DNA of 64,000 nucleotides, from the NCBI RefSeq assembly GCF_014396975.1, contig NZ_CP060719.1, forward strand, positions 1,398,001-1,462,000. Direction: 5' to 3'. The stretch comes from Thermomonas carbonis (lineage in GTDB: Bacteria > Pseudomonadota > Gammaproteobacteria > Xanthomonadales > Xanthomonadaceae). The translations under genes and the position numbers were made by a program. This document shows, piece after piece, positions 10,109-18,771 of this stretch. The stretch's first letter is position 1; each line of letters opens with the position of its first letter. The notes under the pieces were generated by a model. That model saw only the letters and a list, made by a program, of their open reading frames with translations. It searched no databases and was not told the DNA's origin.

Positions 10109-10396
10109 ATGAAACTAGCGGTGTACGTTCCCGATAGTCGTCCCTACCCTTATGTCCTGACACCGGACTGCTTGCAGCCCTCCATTGCGTGCGAGCACGA
10201 ACATGGACGACTTCACCTGGAAGGTGTCGTGAAGTTGGACGAAGGGATGTTGCCGGCGATTGCTCACTCGATATCAAGCGAGCCTGACTTCGAGTACGTG
10301 ATCTACAGCGGATACGGGATGTGGACGATCGAAGCCCTGTTGGGTCACGCGCCCCGGCGCGTTCCCGAGGAAAATCAGGATTCTCAATGCCGGTGA
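10109..10396 (+). CDS. Hypothetical protein with a DFEYVI motif
   Basis: 95-aa soluble protein of unknown family. It begins MKLAVYVPDSRPYPYVL and contains SSEPDFEYVIYSGYGMWTIE near residue 60. GAGG lies 6 nt before the ATG. The same DFEYVI segment recurs immediately downstream in the same reading frame after this gene's stop, so the pair looks like a tandem duplication. Less GC-rich codon use is visible here. Confidence 0.55.
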   Translation: MKLAVYVPDSRPYPYVLTPDCLQPSIACEHEHGRLHLEGVVKLDEGMLPAIAHSISSEPDFEYVIYSGYGMWTIEALLGHAPRRVPEENQDSQCR

Positions 10397-10456
10397 GTGC
10401 GCGGAACCGGGGCGCTCGGCCATCCGAGACCGCTATGCGAGTGTGCGGTGTTGTCG

Positions 10457-10789
10457 ATGTCTCCCGAGACCGATTTCGAGTATGTCATCCACGACGATGT
10501 CGGCATCAGGATCGTGGATGCGCTGATGGCGCGCCCGGATGGGTTCCAACATCACGCCGTGATGGCGTGGCCGACGGCTGAAGCGCGCGCGTACGGTGAA
10601 GACGCGTTGCTGAAACCTTCATGCCGCGATGCGGCGACAGTGGATAGGATTCTTCCCGATCCAAACTCGGAGGACGCCCGATGCCGATCCGGATTTACAC
10701 CACCGCGCCGGCGCGCGACCTGTCGGACGACAGATCCTTCGGCATCGTGGCGTGGGAGGATGGAGGTGCCAGTGGCGACGCTTACCTGA
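10457..10789 (+). CDS. Possible diverged tandem paralogue (fragment) of the preceding gene
   Basis: Starting at ATG 10457 (or GTG 10397, directly after the previous stop and in the same frame), the reading frame encodes MSPETDFEYVIHDDVGIRIV, which resembles the C-terminal third of the gene before it. Identical residues use different codons, so the copy is old. The last ~110 nt overlap the next gene in another frame and look non-coding, so the true end is uncertain and the gene may be decaying. Confidence 0.3.
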   Translation: MSPETDFEYVIHDDVGIRIVDALMARPDGFQHHAVMAWPTAEARAYGEDALLKPSCRDAATVDRILPDPNSEDARCRSGFTPPRRRATCRTTDPSASWRGRMEVPVATLT

Positions 10790-11093
10790 TCGTGTACCTC
10801 CCCGACGGCACGCCTGTCCTTCGCGGCGCTCGCGTCGAGTTGACGCAGGACGAATGTCCCGGAAGCGTCGAGCACGCGATGCGTATCCGTCTGCAACGAC
10901 TTTGGGATGTTCCGCCGCAAGCGCAGGGACGACCTTTCGAAGAACTGCGCGAAAAGAACTGCGCGAAGAGATTCCGGTTGAGGAGTTCGTGCTGACGCAG
11001 CGCGACAAATCGATCCTCAAGGGACTGGTCGGACAAATGAGCATCGAGGCGCAGACCGAAGAACTCGCGAAGGCGTTCCTCGAATTCCGGTAA
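10681..11093 (+). pseudogene. Small hypothetical protein gene broken by a 14-bp tandem duplication
   Basis: The frame from ATG 10681 (GGAGG 7 nt upstream) encodes MPIRIYTTAPARDLSDDRSF and runs to residue 104, where it ends in an atypical tail (KNCAKRFRLRSSC). The adjacent frame carries a natural C-terminus, EEIPVEEFVLTQRDKSILKG onwards, to the TAA at 11091. The switch coincides with an imperfect 14-bp direct repeat at 10939-10966. Deleting one copy joins both halves into one protein of about 132 residues. Family unknown. A programmed -1 shift is less likely, as no canonical slippery heptamer is seen. Confidence 0.6.
10939..10966 (+). repeat. 14-bp imperfect tandem duplication causing a frameshift
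   Basis: Units GAAGAACTGCGCGA (10939-10952) and AAAGAACTGCGCGA (10953-10966) match at 13 of 14 positions and are directly adjacent inside a coding region. Fourteen is not a multiple of three, so the frame changes here. Confidence 0.85.
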
Positions 11094-11177
11094 GCACGGA
11101 GGCTGGAGATACCTGCAAAAGGCAGTGATCCGCTGACCGGCCATTCGTGACATCGGCATGACCCTGCACATGCTTGC

Positions 11178-11702
11178 ATGGGGCTTTCGGAACTGGACAG
11201 CCCGATGGACAGGATCCTCGACGCGCTGGCAGCGGAGTTCGCACTGCCCGAGATGGAACTCCTGGTGGCCGCCTTGGTGCGACTGGCCATGGCGGCGCTG
11301 CTGGCGGCGGTGATCGGTTGGGAACGCGAGCAGAAGGGGCGCGCTGCCGGGCTCAAGACCCACATCCTGGTCTCCACCGGATCCGCGCTTTTCATCCTTG
11401 CGCCCGTCATGGCCGGTATTCCTGGTGCCGAAAACACGCGGGTGATGCAGGGCATCGTGTCCGGGATCGGCTTGCTGGGCGCGGGTGCGATCCTGCGCAA
11501 CCGCGAGGGCACGCAGGTCGAGGGCCTGACCACGGCGGCGAGTATCTGGATGACGGCGGCGATCGGCATGGCCGCAGGCATGGGCCTGGAGGTGCTGGCG
11601 ATCACCGCCACGGTTTTGACGTGGTTGGTGGTCGCCGCGATCCCGAAGCTGATCGGCAGCACGCCGGCGCACCGCGGTGGCCCGGGGCCGGATCAGCGCT
11701 GA
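11178..11702 (+). CDS. MgtC/SapB-family membrane protein
   Basis: 174-aa inner-membrane protein with four to five hydrophobic segments and the MgtC signature GWEREQKGRAAGLKTHILVS, followed by SGIGLLGAGAILRN and GLTTAASIWMTAAIG. MgtC proteins in pathogens aid growth at low Mg2+ and inhibit F-type ATPase. This short form lacks the C-terminal ACT-like domain of Salmonella MgtC, so its physiological role is open. Start ATG 11178; an internal ATG at 11205 is the alternative. It is convergent with the PQQ dehydrogenase gene. Confidence 0.87.
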   Translation: MGLSELDSPMDRILDALAAEFALPEMELLVAALVRLAMAALLAAVIGWEREQKGRAAGLKTHILVSTGSALFILAPVMAGIPGAENTRVMQGIVSGIGLLGAGAILRNREGTQVEGLTTAASIWMTAAIGMAAGMGLEVLAITATVLTWLVVAAIPKLIGSTPAHRGGPGPDQR

Positions 11703-11715
11703 TTTTTGCCTACAT

Positions 11716-13032
11716 TCAGGGATCGCGCGCAGGCGCGGCACGCCAGACCGCATTCCCCACGTCATCGGCGACCAGGATCGCGCCGTCCGCCTGCACCGCG
11801 ATGCCAACCGGTCGACCGCGTGCATTGCCATCGGCATCTAGGAAGCCGGTGAGCAGTGATTGCATCGGTCCAGCGGGTCGTCCATCGCTGAATGGAACGA
11901 ATACGACTTCGTAACCGGTAGCGGGCCTGCGGTTCCACGAGCCATGCAGGCCGATGACGGCACCGGCGCGTCCGCCGCTCCAGACGCCTCCGGGCGAGAA
12001 CGCCAAACCCAAGGGTGCGACGTGGCTGCCGAGTGCGTAGTCCGGCTTGATCGCCTTGGCAACCAAATCGGGCTGCAGCGGCTTGACCCGCGGATCGAGA
12101 TTCTGTCCGTAGTAACTGTACGGCCAGCCGTAGAAGCCGCCTTCGCGCACTTCGGTCAGGTAGTCCGGAACCAGGTCGTTGCCGAGTTCGTCGCGCTCGT
12201 TGACCACGGCCCACAACGCACCACTACGCGGTGCGAACCCCAACCCGACCGGGTTGCGAAGTCCCGATGCGAATACCCGCATCGTGCCTGCGACCGGATT
12301 GACTTCAAGGACGGCGGCGCGGTTCGTTTCGACGGCCATGCCGTTCTCGCCGACATTGCTGTTGCTGCCCACGCCCACATACAGCAGCCGGCCATCGGCG
12401 CTGGGGATCAAGCTCTTGGTCCAGTGGTGGTTGAGTTCGTCGCCCTTGCCCGGCAGTGCGACAACGCGCCTGGGTTGCGCGGTGATCCGCGTGTCGCCGG
12501 CGCGATACGGAACCACCACCAGCGCATCGGCATTGGCCACGTAGAGGGAGTCGCCGATGAGGGCCATGCCGAACGGCGAATGCAGGCCGGTGAGGAAGGG
12601 TCGGGCGATTTCGGCGATGCCGTCGCCATCGACATCGCGCAGCAGGGTGATGCGGTCGGCACTGGGAACGCCCGCGCCGGCGCGTTTCATCACCGAGCCC
12701 ATCACCTTGCCCTTGATGCCCTTGACGCCACTCTTGCCGGGTGGCGCATTGGATTCCGCCACCAGCACGTCGCCATTGGGCAACACAAGCAGCCAGCGTG
12801 GATGCTGAAGGCCGGTGGCGAAACGGGTGACGCGCAGCCCTGCAGCGGGGATCGGTGCCGCATCGGCGGGCCAGCCGGTGGCGGGCGCGATCCTGACCGT
12901 GGGAAAGAGATTGCGTTCCGGCGGCGGCAGCATGGGATCCGGGCCGGTGCGCGCTTCCGGTGCCACCGATTGGCCAACTGCGCAGGCGGACGTCGCAAGA
13001 ACGAACGCGATCACTAGCGCCAGGGCACGCAT
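11716..13032 (-). CDS. PQQ-dependent sugar (L-sorbosone-type) dehydrogenase-like protein, exported
   Basis: 438-aa beta-propeller protein. The N-terminus MRALALVIAFVLATSACAVG is a signal peptide, possibly of a lipoprotein. Propeller motifs include LQHPRWLLVLPNGDVLVAES, LPGKGDELNHHWTKSLIPS, ASGLRNPVGLGFAP and GWPYSYYGQNLDPR, typical of sorbosone/soluble-glucose-dehydrogenase-like enzymes. Start 13032 is preferred over an in-frame ATG at 13089 because GGAG lies 10 nt upstream and the signal peptide starts there. The substrate is not known, and no PQQ biosynthesis genes are in the window. Confidence 0.87.
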   Translation of the reverse strand: MRALALVIAFVLATSACAVGQSVAPEARTGPDPMLPPPERNLFPTVRIAPATGWPADAAPIPAAGLRVTRFATGLQHPRWLLVLPNGDVLVAESNAPPGKSGVKGIKGKVMGSVMKRAGAGVPSADRITLLRDVDGDGIAEIARPFLTGLHSPFGMALIGDSLYVANADALVVVPYRAGDTRITAQPRRVVALPGKGDELNHHWTKSLIPSADGRLLYVGVGSNSNVGENGMAVETNRAAVLEVNPVAGTMRVFASGLRNPVGLGFAPRSGALWAVVNERDELGNDLVPDYLTEVREGGFYGWPYSYYGQNLDPRVKPLQPDLVAKAIKPDYALGSHVAPLGLAFSPGGVWSGGRAGAVIGLHGSWNRRPATGYEVVFVPFSDGRPAGPMQSLLTGFLDADGNARGRPVGIAVQADGAILVADDVGNAVWRAAPARDP

Positions 13033-13214
13033 GCTCAGGTATCTCCATGCAGCCGGTTGTTCCGGCCGCTTGTCATGCGAGAGCATCATTCACGCCGTGT
13101 CGCCCCGGGGTGAACTGGCCTGCACGACAGCATTCGACGGGCGATGCGCATGCCGGGAGGCTCATTCACGGATCGATGATCGAGACCGGCCCAATCTGGA
13201 CTCAACGCAGCCGG

Positions 13215-15791
13215 ATGACCGCGAAACGGATGGCACTGGACGACTATCGAGGCAAGCGCGAGTTCAAGTCGACGCCGGAACCCGTCGGGCGAGCGCGCAA
13301 GCGCACCGGCGCGCGACCGATCTTCGTGGTCCAACTGCACCACGCAAGTCATCGCCACTACGACTTCCGCCTGCAGGTGGGTGGCACGCTGAAAAGTTGG
13401 GCGGTGCCGAAAGGGCCGAGCTTGGATCCCCAGGTCAAGCGCATGGCGGTCGAGGTCGAGGATCATCCGCTCGACTACGCGGGCTTCGAAGGCGACATTC
13501 CGAAGGGCAACTACGGAGGCGGTCACGTCGCCGTCTTCGATCGCGGGACATGGACCACGGATCTGGATGTCGAGGCACAACTGGCGAAGGGACATCTGCG
13601 CTTCGAACTGCACGGCGAAAAGTTGAAGGGCGGTTGGCATCTGGTGCGATCGGGCAAGCCTGCGCGCCAGCCGCAGTGGCTGTTGTTCAAGCAGGACGAT
13701 GCGTGGGCCGGTTCTGGCGAGGCAGATGACATGCTGGACGATGTGGCACCCGCGCCAGCCGAAGACGCCAAGCGCGCGCGACGTCCGGGCACGAAGACCA
13801 AGACAGTGCGCAAGCCCCCTGCACCCACCAAGAAGCGAGCGCGCTCAGCGAACAGCGGCAAGAGCGATTGGCATGCCGAAGCACTCGAGCTGCCGGGCGC
13901 ACGCAGGCGCAAGCTGGCGGCAACACCGCCGGTACCCCAACTCGCCAAGCTGGTCGACGATCCACCCGACGGCGACGACTGGCTCCACGAACTCAAATGG
14001 GATGGTTACCGCCTGGTGTGCGCGATTCGCGCAGGCAAACCCAGCCTGTTGTCGCGCAATGCGCTCGACTGGAGCGAACGCGTTTCCGAAGTTCGCGATG
14101 CCATCGAACTGCTCGGATTGCAGGAGGCGGTGCTGGATGGCGAACTGGTGGCGGGACAGGGCAGTCGCGAGGATTTCAACGAACTCCAGCAGATCCTGTC
14201 CGGCGAAATACAGGGCACGTTGCGCTATGTCGTGTTCGACCTGCTGCATCTGGAAGGCGTGGATCTGTCGGAGGTGCCATTGCTGCGGCGCAAGCAGTTG
14301 CTCGAACGATTGCTGGCCACGGCACCGACGCGGTTGGCGTACAGCTCGCATGGCATCGGCAACCCGAGCGACGCGTTCAAGGCGGCGGTCGATGCCGGGT
14401 TCGAAGGCATCGTGTCCAAGCGCATCGACGCGACCGTGCATCCGGGTCGCAGCGATGCCTGGCGCAAGACCAAGGCGCTCGGCAGCGACGAATTCGCGGT
14501 GGTCGGCTACACGCCGCCGAAGGGGTCGCGAACCGGCATTGGTGCGCTGCTGCTGGCGACGCCCGACGAACAGCATGGCTGGCGCTACGTCGGGCGGGTC
14601 GGCAGCGGCTTCAACGACGCGCAACTCGCGTCGTTGGGCAAGCGCTTGCAGGGAAAGGGCTCCACGAAGCCCAGCGTGCATGTGCCGGAGAACGACACCG
14701 ACCTGCGGCAGGCGCGCTGGTTTCCGAAGCCGGCCTTCGTGGTGGAAGTGTTCACCCGCGGACTCGGCGGGCGCGGCTTGCTGCGGCAGGCAAGTTTCAA
14801 GGCTATGCGTGCTGACAAGACCGTTGCATCGCTGCATGACAGCGATCTCGGCACGGCGAGTGACAGCAAGACAACCGAGGCGAGGTCCGTGGCGAAAAAA
14901 CCGACCAAGTCCGTCCGCAAGACCGGCAAGGCCCGGCAGGCACCGGAACTGAGCAGTCCAGGCAAGCTGCTGTTTCCCGACAACGGCATCAGCAAGCAGA
15001 GCCTGGCCGACTACTACAGCGCCGTCATGGACTGGCTGTTGCCGGAGATTCGCGACCGACCGCTGTCGCTGGTGCGCTGTCCCAGCGGCATCGGTGCGCA
15101 GTGCTTTTTCCAGAAGCACGCCACGCCCGGCTTCGAACTGGTGTCGCTGGTCCCGGTCACCGAATCCGACGGCGGCAGTGAGGACTACTTGGCCGTCACC
15201 GATGCCGCCAGTGCCATGGAACTGGTGCAGTTCAACGCGATCGAGTTCCATCCGTGGGGCTCGAAGGTGGCCGATCTCGAGCATGCGGATCGGTTGGTCT
15301 TCGACCTCGATCCCGACGAGGCGGTGGCGTGGAAGGACGTCATCGTCGCGGCGCGGCAGCTGCGCGATTTCTTGGAACAAGCGGGCCTGCAGTCGTTCGT
15401 GCGCACGAGCGGCGGCAAGGGCCTGCACTTGGTGGTGCCGCTGGCACCCGCCGCACCGTGGGAACGTGCGCGCGCCTTTTCGCAGGCGGTCGCGGAGGCC
15501 GCCCGCGAGATGGATCCGCTGCGCTACATCGCCACCGCTTCGAAGCAGAAGCGCAAGGGCAAGATCTTCATCGACTGGCTGCGAAACGGGCGCGGTGCGA
15601 CCAGCATCGCCAGCTTTTCGGTGCGCGCACGCCCGGGTGCACCGGTGGCGATGCCGCTGCGCTGGGAGGAACTCGGCAAGGTCGCCAGCGGCCATGCCTT
15701 CGACATACGCAATGTGCCGGCACGATTGAAGCGGCTGAAGTCGCATCCCTGGGAGGGCATCGAGAAGGTACGCCAGTCGTTGCCGGACTAA
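13215..15791 (+). CDS. ligD: ATP-dependent DNA ligase LigD (PE-LIG-POL) for NHEJ
   Basis: Multidomain end-joining enzyme of 858 aa. The order is phosphoesterase (residues 30-160; FVVQLHHASHRHYDFRLQVG and PKGNYGGG), a Lys/Pro-rich linker, ATP-dependent ligase (240-540; adenylated Lys261 in ELKWDGYR, then LDGELVAG and EGIVSKR), linker, and archaeo-eukaryotic primase-like polymerase (570-850; LLFPDNGISKQ, metal Asp697/Asp699 in FDLDPDEAV). This is the Pseudomonas domain order, not the mycobacterial one. The start may be ATG 13176, 13215 or 13230; 13230 begins the conserved MALDDYRGK. It is directly upstream of ku. Confidence 0.94.
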   Translation: MTAKRMALDDYRGKREFKSTPEPVGRARKRTGARPIFVVQLHHASHRHYDFRLQVGGTLKSWAVPKGPSLDPQVKRMAVEVEDHPLDYAGFEGDIPKGNYGGGHVAVFDRGTWTTDLDVEAQLAKGHLRFELHGEKLKGGWHLVRSGKPARQPQWLLFKQDDAWAGSGEADDMLDDVAPAPAEDAKRARRPGTKTKTVRKPPAPTKKRARSANSGKSDWHAEALELPGARRRKLAATPPVPQLAKLVDDPPDGDDWLHELKWDGYRLVCAIRAGKPSLLSRNALDWSERVSEVRDAIELLGLQEAVLDGELVAGQGSREDFNELQQILSGEIQGTLRYVVFDLLHLEGVDLSEVPLLRRKQLLERLLATAPTRLAYSSHGIGNPSDAFKAAVDAGFEGIVSKRIDATVHPGRSDAWRKTKALGSDEFAVVGYTPPKGSRTGIGALLLATPDEQHGWRYVGRVGSGFNDAQLASLGKRLQGKGSTKPSVHVPENDTDLRQARWFPKPAFVVEVFTRGLGGRGLLRQASFKAMRADKTVASLHDSDLGTASDSKTTEARSVAKKPTKSVRKTGKARQAPELSSPGKLLFPDNGISKQSLADYYSAVMDWLLPEIRDRPLSLVRCPSGIGAQCFFQKHATPGFELVSLVPVTESDGGSEDYLAVTDAASAMELVQFNAIEFHPWGSKVADLEHADRLVFDLDPDEAVAWKDVIVAARQLRDFLEQAGLQSFVRTSGGKGLHLVVPLAPAAPWERARAFSQAVAEAAREMDPLRYIATASKQKRKGKIFIDWLRNGRGATSIASFSVRARPGAPVAMPLRWEELGKVASGHAFDIRNVPARLKRLKSHPWEGIEKVRQSLPD

Positions 15792-15862
15792 GGACGTCGA
15801 CAAGGCCGTGACACCGCCCGGTGCAGGCTCGGGATCCTGTCCCCGTCAATGAGTCCCTCGCC

Positions 15863-16714
15863 ATGGCCCGACCCATCTGGACCGGAAACCTGTCGTTCGG
15901 CCTGCTCAACGTCCCGGTGTCGCTGATGTCGGGCACGCGCAGCACCGACCTGTCCTTCCGCATGCTCGACGCGCGCGATCGCAAGCCGATCCGCTTCGAG
16001 CGGGTGAATGCGGACACCGGGGAGGAAGTGCCGTGGAAGGAGATCATCAAGGCCTTCGAGTACGACAAGGGCAGCTATGTCGTCATCGAAAAGGAGGACA
16101 TCGCCTCCGCCGCGCCGGAAACCCATGAATCGGTGGAGATCGAGACCTTCGTCGACGAGGACGCGATCGACGTCCGCTTCTTCGAGAAGCCGTACGTGCT
16201 GGTGCCGGGCAAGAAGGCGGAAAAGGGCTATGTGCTGCTGCGCGAGACGTTGAAGAAGGCGAAGAAGATCGGCGTGGCGCGGGTGGTGATCCGCACGCGC
16301 GAATATCTTTCGGCGGTCATGCCGCTGGGCGATGCGCTTGTGCTGGTGCTGATGCGCTATCCGCAGGAACTGGTGGATCCCGTCGAGTACAAGCTTCCGG
16401 CCGGCAAGGCCAGCACCTACCGGATCGCGCCCAAGGAACTGGCGATGGCCACCCAGCTGGTGGATTCGATGGCGAGCAAGTGGAACCCGGAGGATTACCA
16501 CGACGAGTTCCGCACGCGGTTGTCGGAGATCATCCGCAAGCGCATCAAGCAGAAGGGCAAGACCACCAAGGTGCTCGACGAGGCGGAGGACGCCGCGGAA
16601 GGGACCGCGACGAACGTGGTCGATTTCGTCTCGCTGCTGCAAAAGAGCCTGGGCGAGAAGGGCGGCAAGTCCACGAAGCCCGCGAAGTCGGCCAAACCAC
16701 GCAAGAGCGCATGA
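15863..16714 (+). CDS. ku: Non-homologous end-joining protein Ku
   Basis: 283-aa bacterial Ku, a ring-forming homodimer that binds DNA ends and recruits LigD. It begins MARPIWTGNLSFGLLNVPVS, the canonical Ku N-terminus, and contains GEEVPWKEIIKAFEYDKGSY and ALVLVLMRYPQELVD. The C-terminus is a Lys-rich tail (KGGKSTKPAKSAKPRKSA), typical of bacterial Ku extensions that interact with DNA. It sits 71 bp after ligD in the same direction, so the NHEJ pair is complete. Its stop overlaps an ATG (ATGA at 16711) in frame with the next gene. Confidence 0.95.
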   Translation: MARPIWTGNLSFGLLNVPVSLMSGTRSTDLSFRMLDARDRKPIRFERVNADTGEEVPWKEIIKAFEYDKGSYVVIEKEDIASAAPETHESVEIETFVDEDAIDVRFFEKPYVLVPGKKAEKGYVLLRETLKKAKKIGVARVVIRTREYLSAVMPLGDALVLVLMRYPQELVDPVEYKLPAGKASTYRIAPKELAMATQLVDSMASKWNPEDYHDEFRTRLSEIIRKRIKQKGKTTKVLDEAEDAAEGTATNVVDFVSLLQKSLGEKGGKSTKPAKSAKPRKSA

Positions 16715-16725
16715 GGACAAGCCGC

Positions 16726-17733
16726 ATGGCCAAGAAAACGAAGAAGGTCGCACCCTCTCCCGGCAACGTGCGAGCGGATCGCGTTGCGGCCAAGCAGCGC
16801 GCGTTGCAGCAAGTGATCGATCGCGAGGATGGCGCGCGTGGAAATGTGGAAAAGCCTAAGACGGTCGTGCAGGCAGGCGTCCGCCCGCAGCCTTCGCGGA
16901 TGCCTGCGCAGCACCTGGCCAAACCGGGGAAGGAAGCGGATCTGGCATTGGCACCGCGCTTCGAGGCACCCGGTTATCAGGGCAGCGAGAAACTGCAGGG
17001 CATGAAGGCGATCGTGACCGGCGCGGACTCGGGCATCGGTCGAGCTGTGGCTGTGTTGTTCGCCCGCGAGGGTGCTGATGTCGCGATCTTCTACCTCAAT
17101 GAGCACAAGGACGCACGCGAGACGGCGCGTTGGGTCGAGAGGGAGGGCCGCGAGGCGATCCTCGTGCCGGGCGATGTGTGCGATCCCGCGTTCTGCAACC
17201 GCGCCGTGAAGCGCATCGCTAGGCGCTTCGGCCACATCGATGTGCTGGTCAACAACGCCGGTTTCCAACTGCATGCGGGTTCGCTTGAAGACATCAGCGA
17301 TGCGCACTTGCAGCTGACCCTGCAGACCAATATCGCCGGCTACTTGCACATGGCGCGCGCCGCCCTGCCTCACATGCAGGCGGGCGCTTCGATCGTGAAT
17401 TGCGGATCGGTGACCGGCCTGTTCGGCAGCCCCAAGCTGATCGACTACTCGACCAGCAAGGGGGCCGTCCACGCCTTCACCAAGGCGCTGGCGGCCAACC
17501 TGCTCGACCGCGGCATCCGGGTGAATGCGGTGGCACCGGGGCCGGTGTGGACACCATTCAACCCCGCCGACAAGCCGGCGGACGAGGTGGCGGAATTCGG
17601 CAAGGACAGCGCGATGAAACGGCCCGCGCAACCGGAGGAACTGTCTCCCGCTTTCGTGTTCCTGGCATCTCCGGTGACTGCGTCCTATATCAACGGCATC
17701 GTGCTGCCGGTGATGGGTGGCCCAAGGGGCTGA
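16726..17733 (+). CDS. SDR-family oxidoreductase (YghA/YdaD-like)
   Basis: 335-aa NAD(P)-dependent short-chain dehydrogenase. A basic N-terminal extension (about 80 residues) precedes the Rossmann motif TGADSGIGRA, then NNAG and catalytic Ser plus YSTSK. The extension and layout match the YghA/glucose-and-ribitol-dehydrogenase-like subgroup, often near stress genes. Start ATG 16726 has GAGGA 8 nt upstream; ATG 16711, overlapping the ku stop, is the alternative. Co-direction and tight spacing suggest cotranscription with ligD-ku, although a direct role in repair is not implied. Confidence 0.88.
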   Translation: MAKKTKKVAPSPGNVRADRVAAKQRALQQVIDREDGARGNVEKPKTVVQAGVRPQPSRMPAQHLAKPGKEADLALAPRFEAPGYQGSEKLQGMKAIVTGADSGIGRAVAVLFAREGADVAIFYLNEHKDARETARWVEREGREAILVPGDVCDPAFCNRAVKRIARRFGHIDVLVNNAGFQLHAGSLEDISDAHLQLTLQTNIAGYLHMARAALPHMQAGASIVNCGSVTGLFGSPKLIDYSTSKGAVHAFTKALAANLLDRGIRVNAVAPGPVWTPFNPADKPADEVAEFGKDSAMKRPAQPEELSPAFVFLASPVTASYINGIVLPVMGGPRG

Positions 17734-17922
17734 CACGGTCAGATCGCTGTCTGGGTCGACAACGCCGGCATGCCGATGCGGGACGCGACCCTGTCTTGCC
17801 TGTGACGAACGGTTCCACGTGCGGGGCGAACCGCATCGATTGAGCGGCGACTTGCGAACGGGCACGACGACAGGACTAGGATCCTCGACCGTCATCCACG
17901 TCATCCGTGTAGGTTCGTCCAC

Positions 17923-18753
17923 ATGCTCAAGCCGCTCGCAGCCCTCTGTTTGCTGTCGCTCGCAACACCTGCCCTCGCCGGCGAATGCGAGGCGAACTTC
18001 AAGAAGTCCGGCAATCCGCTGGTGATGACCACCTGGAGCAGTGCGGTCACTGTGCCGAACCTGTCCACCCGCGATGCGCTGGCACAGATGCGCGGGATCC
18101 TGGTGGCCGAGAAGATGGACGTGATGGCCGAGGATGCCGACGGTGGCACCTTGCTGGTGGAGCAGCGCCAGGACAAGGCCGCGCGACCGATCCCGACCAC
18201 CATCACGGTGAGCGAGGTGGCCTCCGGCACCCGCATCGAGATGGCGGTGAAGATGGAGCGCGGCGTGTTTTCCAAGGCCGAGCAGATCCAGCCCTACATG
18301 TGCGGCCTGTTCGCCAAGGTCAAGGGCGGCAAGGAAGGGATTGCAGCGGCCAGGAAGGGCGCGGGTGCGTCCAACAACGAGGCCACCGGCAACCAGGACG
18401 TCTTCATCTTTTCGCGGATGATCGCGGGCGAGGCCAACAAGAACGCGATCGCGGTGAACGCGCGCCACAAGGGTCGCAAGTACACACTCACCGGGCGTAT
18501 CGAAATCCTGATGGAGGATGGCGAGGACTACAACCTGATTTTCGACATTCCCGAGATCAGCGAGATGGCACTCAAGCCGTTGCCGTTCGATGCGCAGTTC
18601 AAGGTCAGTGTGTCCTGCCTGTTCAAGCCGAACCAGCTGACCACCGTGCTCGCCTTGCGCGAAGGCCAGAAGGTGACCCTGACCGGGACCGTGAAGCGCT
18701 ATGACGACATCAGGCGGGTGATCTGGCTGGAGAACTGCGTCAAGGCCAAATGA
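17923..18753 (+). CDS. Exported protein with C-terminal OB-fold (tRNA_anti-like)
   Basis: 276-aa protein with a signal peptide (MLKPLAALCLLSLATPALAG). The mature N-terminal half is a mixed alpha/beta domain of unknown type. The C-terminal part resembles the OB-fold tRNA_anti-like domain found in exported proteins: KVTLTGTVKRYDDIRRVIWL ends in ENC. Cys residues near the mature N-terminus, at PYMCG, at SVSCLF and at ENC could form disulfides. A TAGGAT -10-like box lies near 17876. It stands alone between the SDR gene and the convergent DoxX gene. Function unknown. Confidence 0.7.
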   Translation: MLKPLAALCLLSLATPALAGECEANFKKSGNPLVMTTWSSAVTVPNLSTRDALAQMRGILVAEKMDVMAEDADGGTLLVEQRQDKAARPIPTTITVSEVASGTRIEMAVKMERGVFSKAEQIQPYMCGLFAKVKGGKEGIAAARKGAGASNNEATGNQDVFIFSRMIAGEANKNAIAVNARHKGRKYTLTGRIEILMEDGEDYNLIFDIPEISEMALKPLPFDAQFKVSVSCLFKPNQLTTVLALREGQKVTLTGTVKRYDDIRRVIWLENCVKAK

Positions 18754-18771
18754 CCTGCAGCGGCAGCGGCC

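Noticed and set aside
10951..10957. Programmed -1 frameshift at the run of A in the small gene near 10.95 kb
   Set aside because: CGAAAAG is not a canonical slippery heptamer, and the change of frame coincides exactly with a 14-bp duplication, which explains it better.
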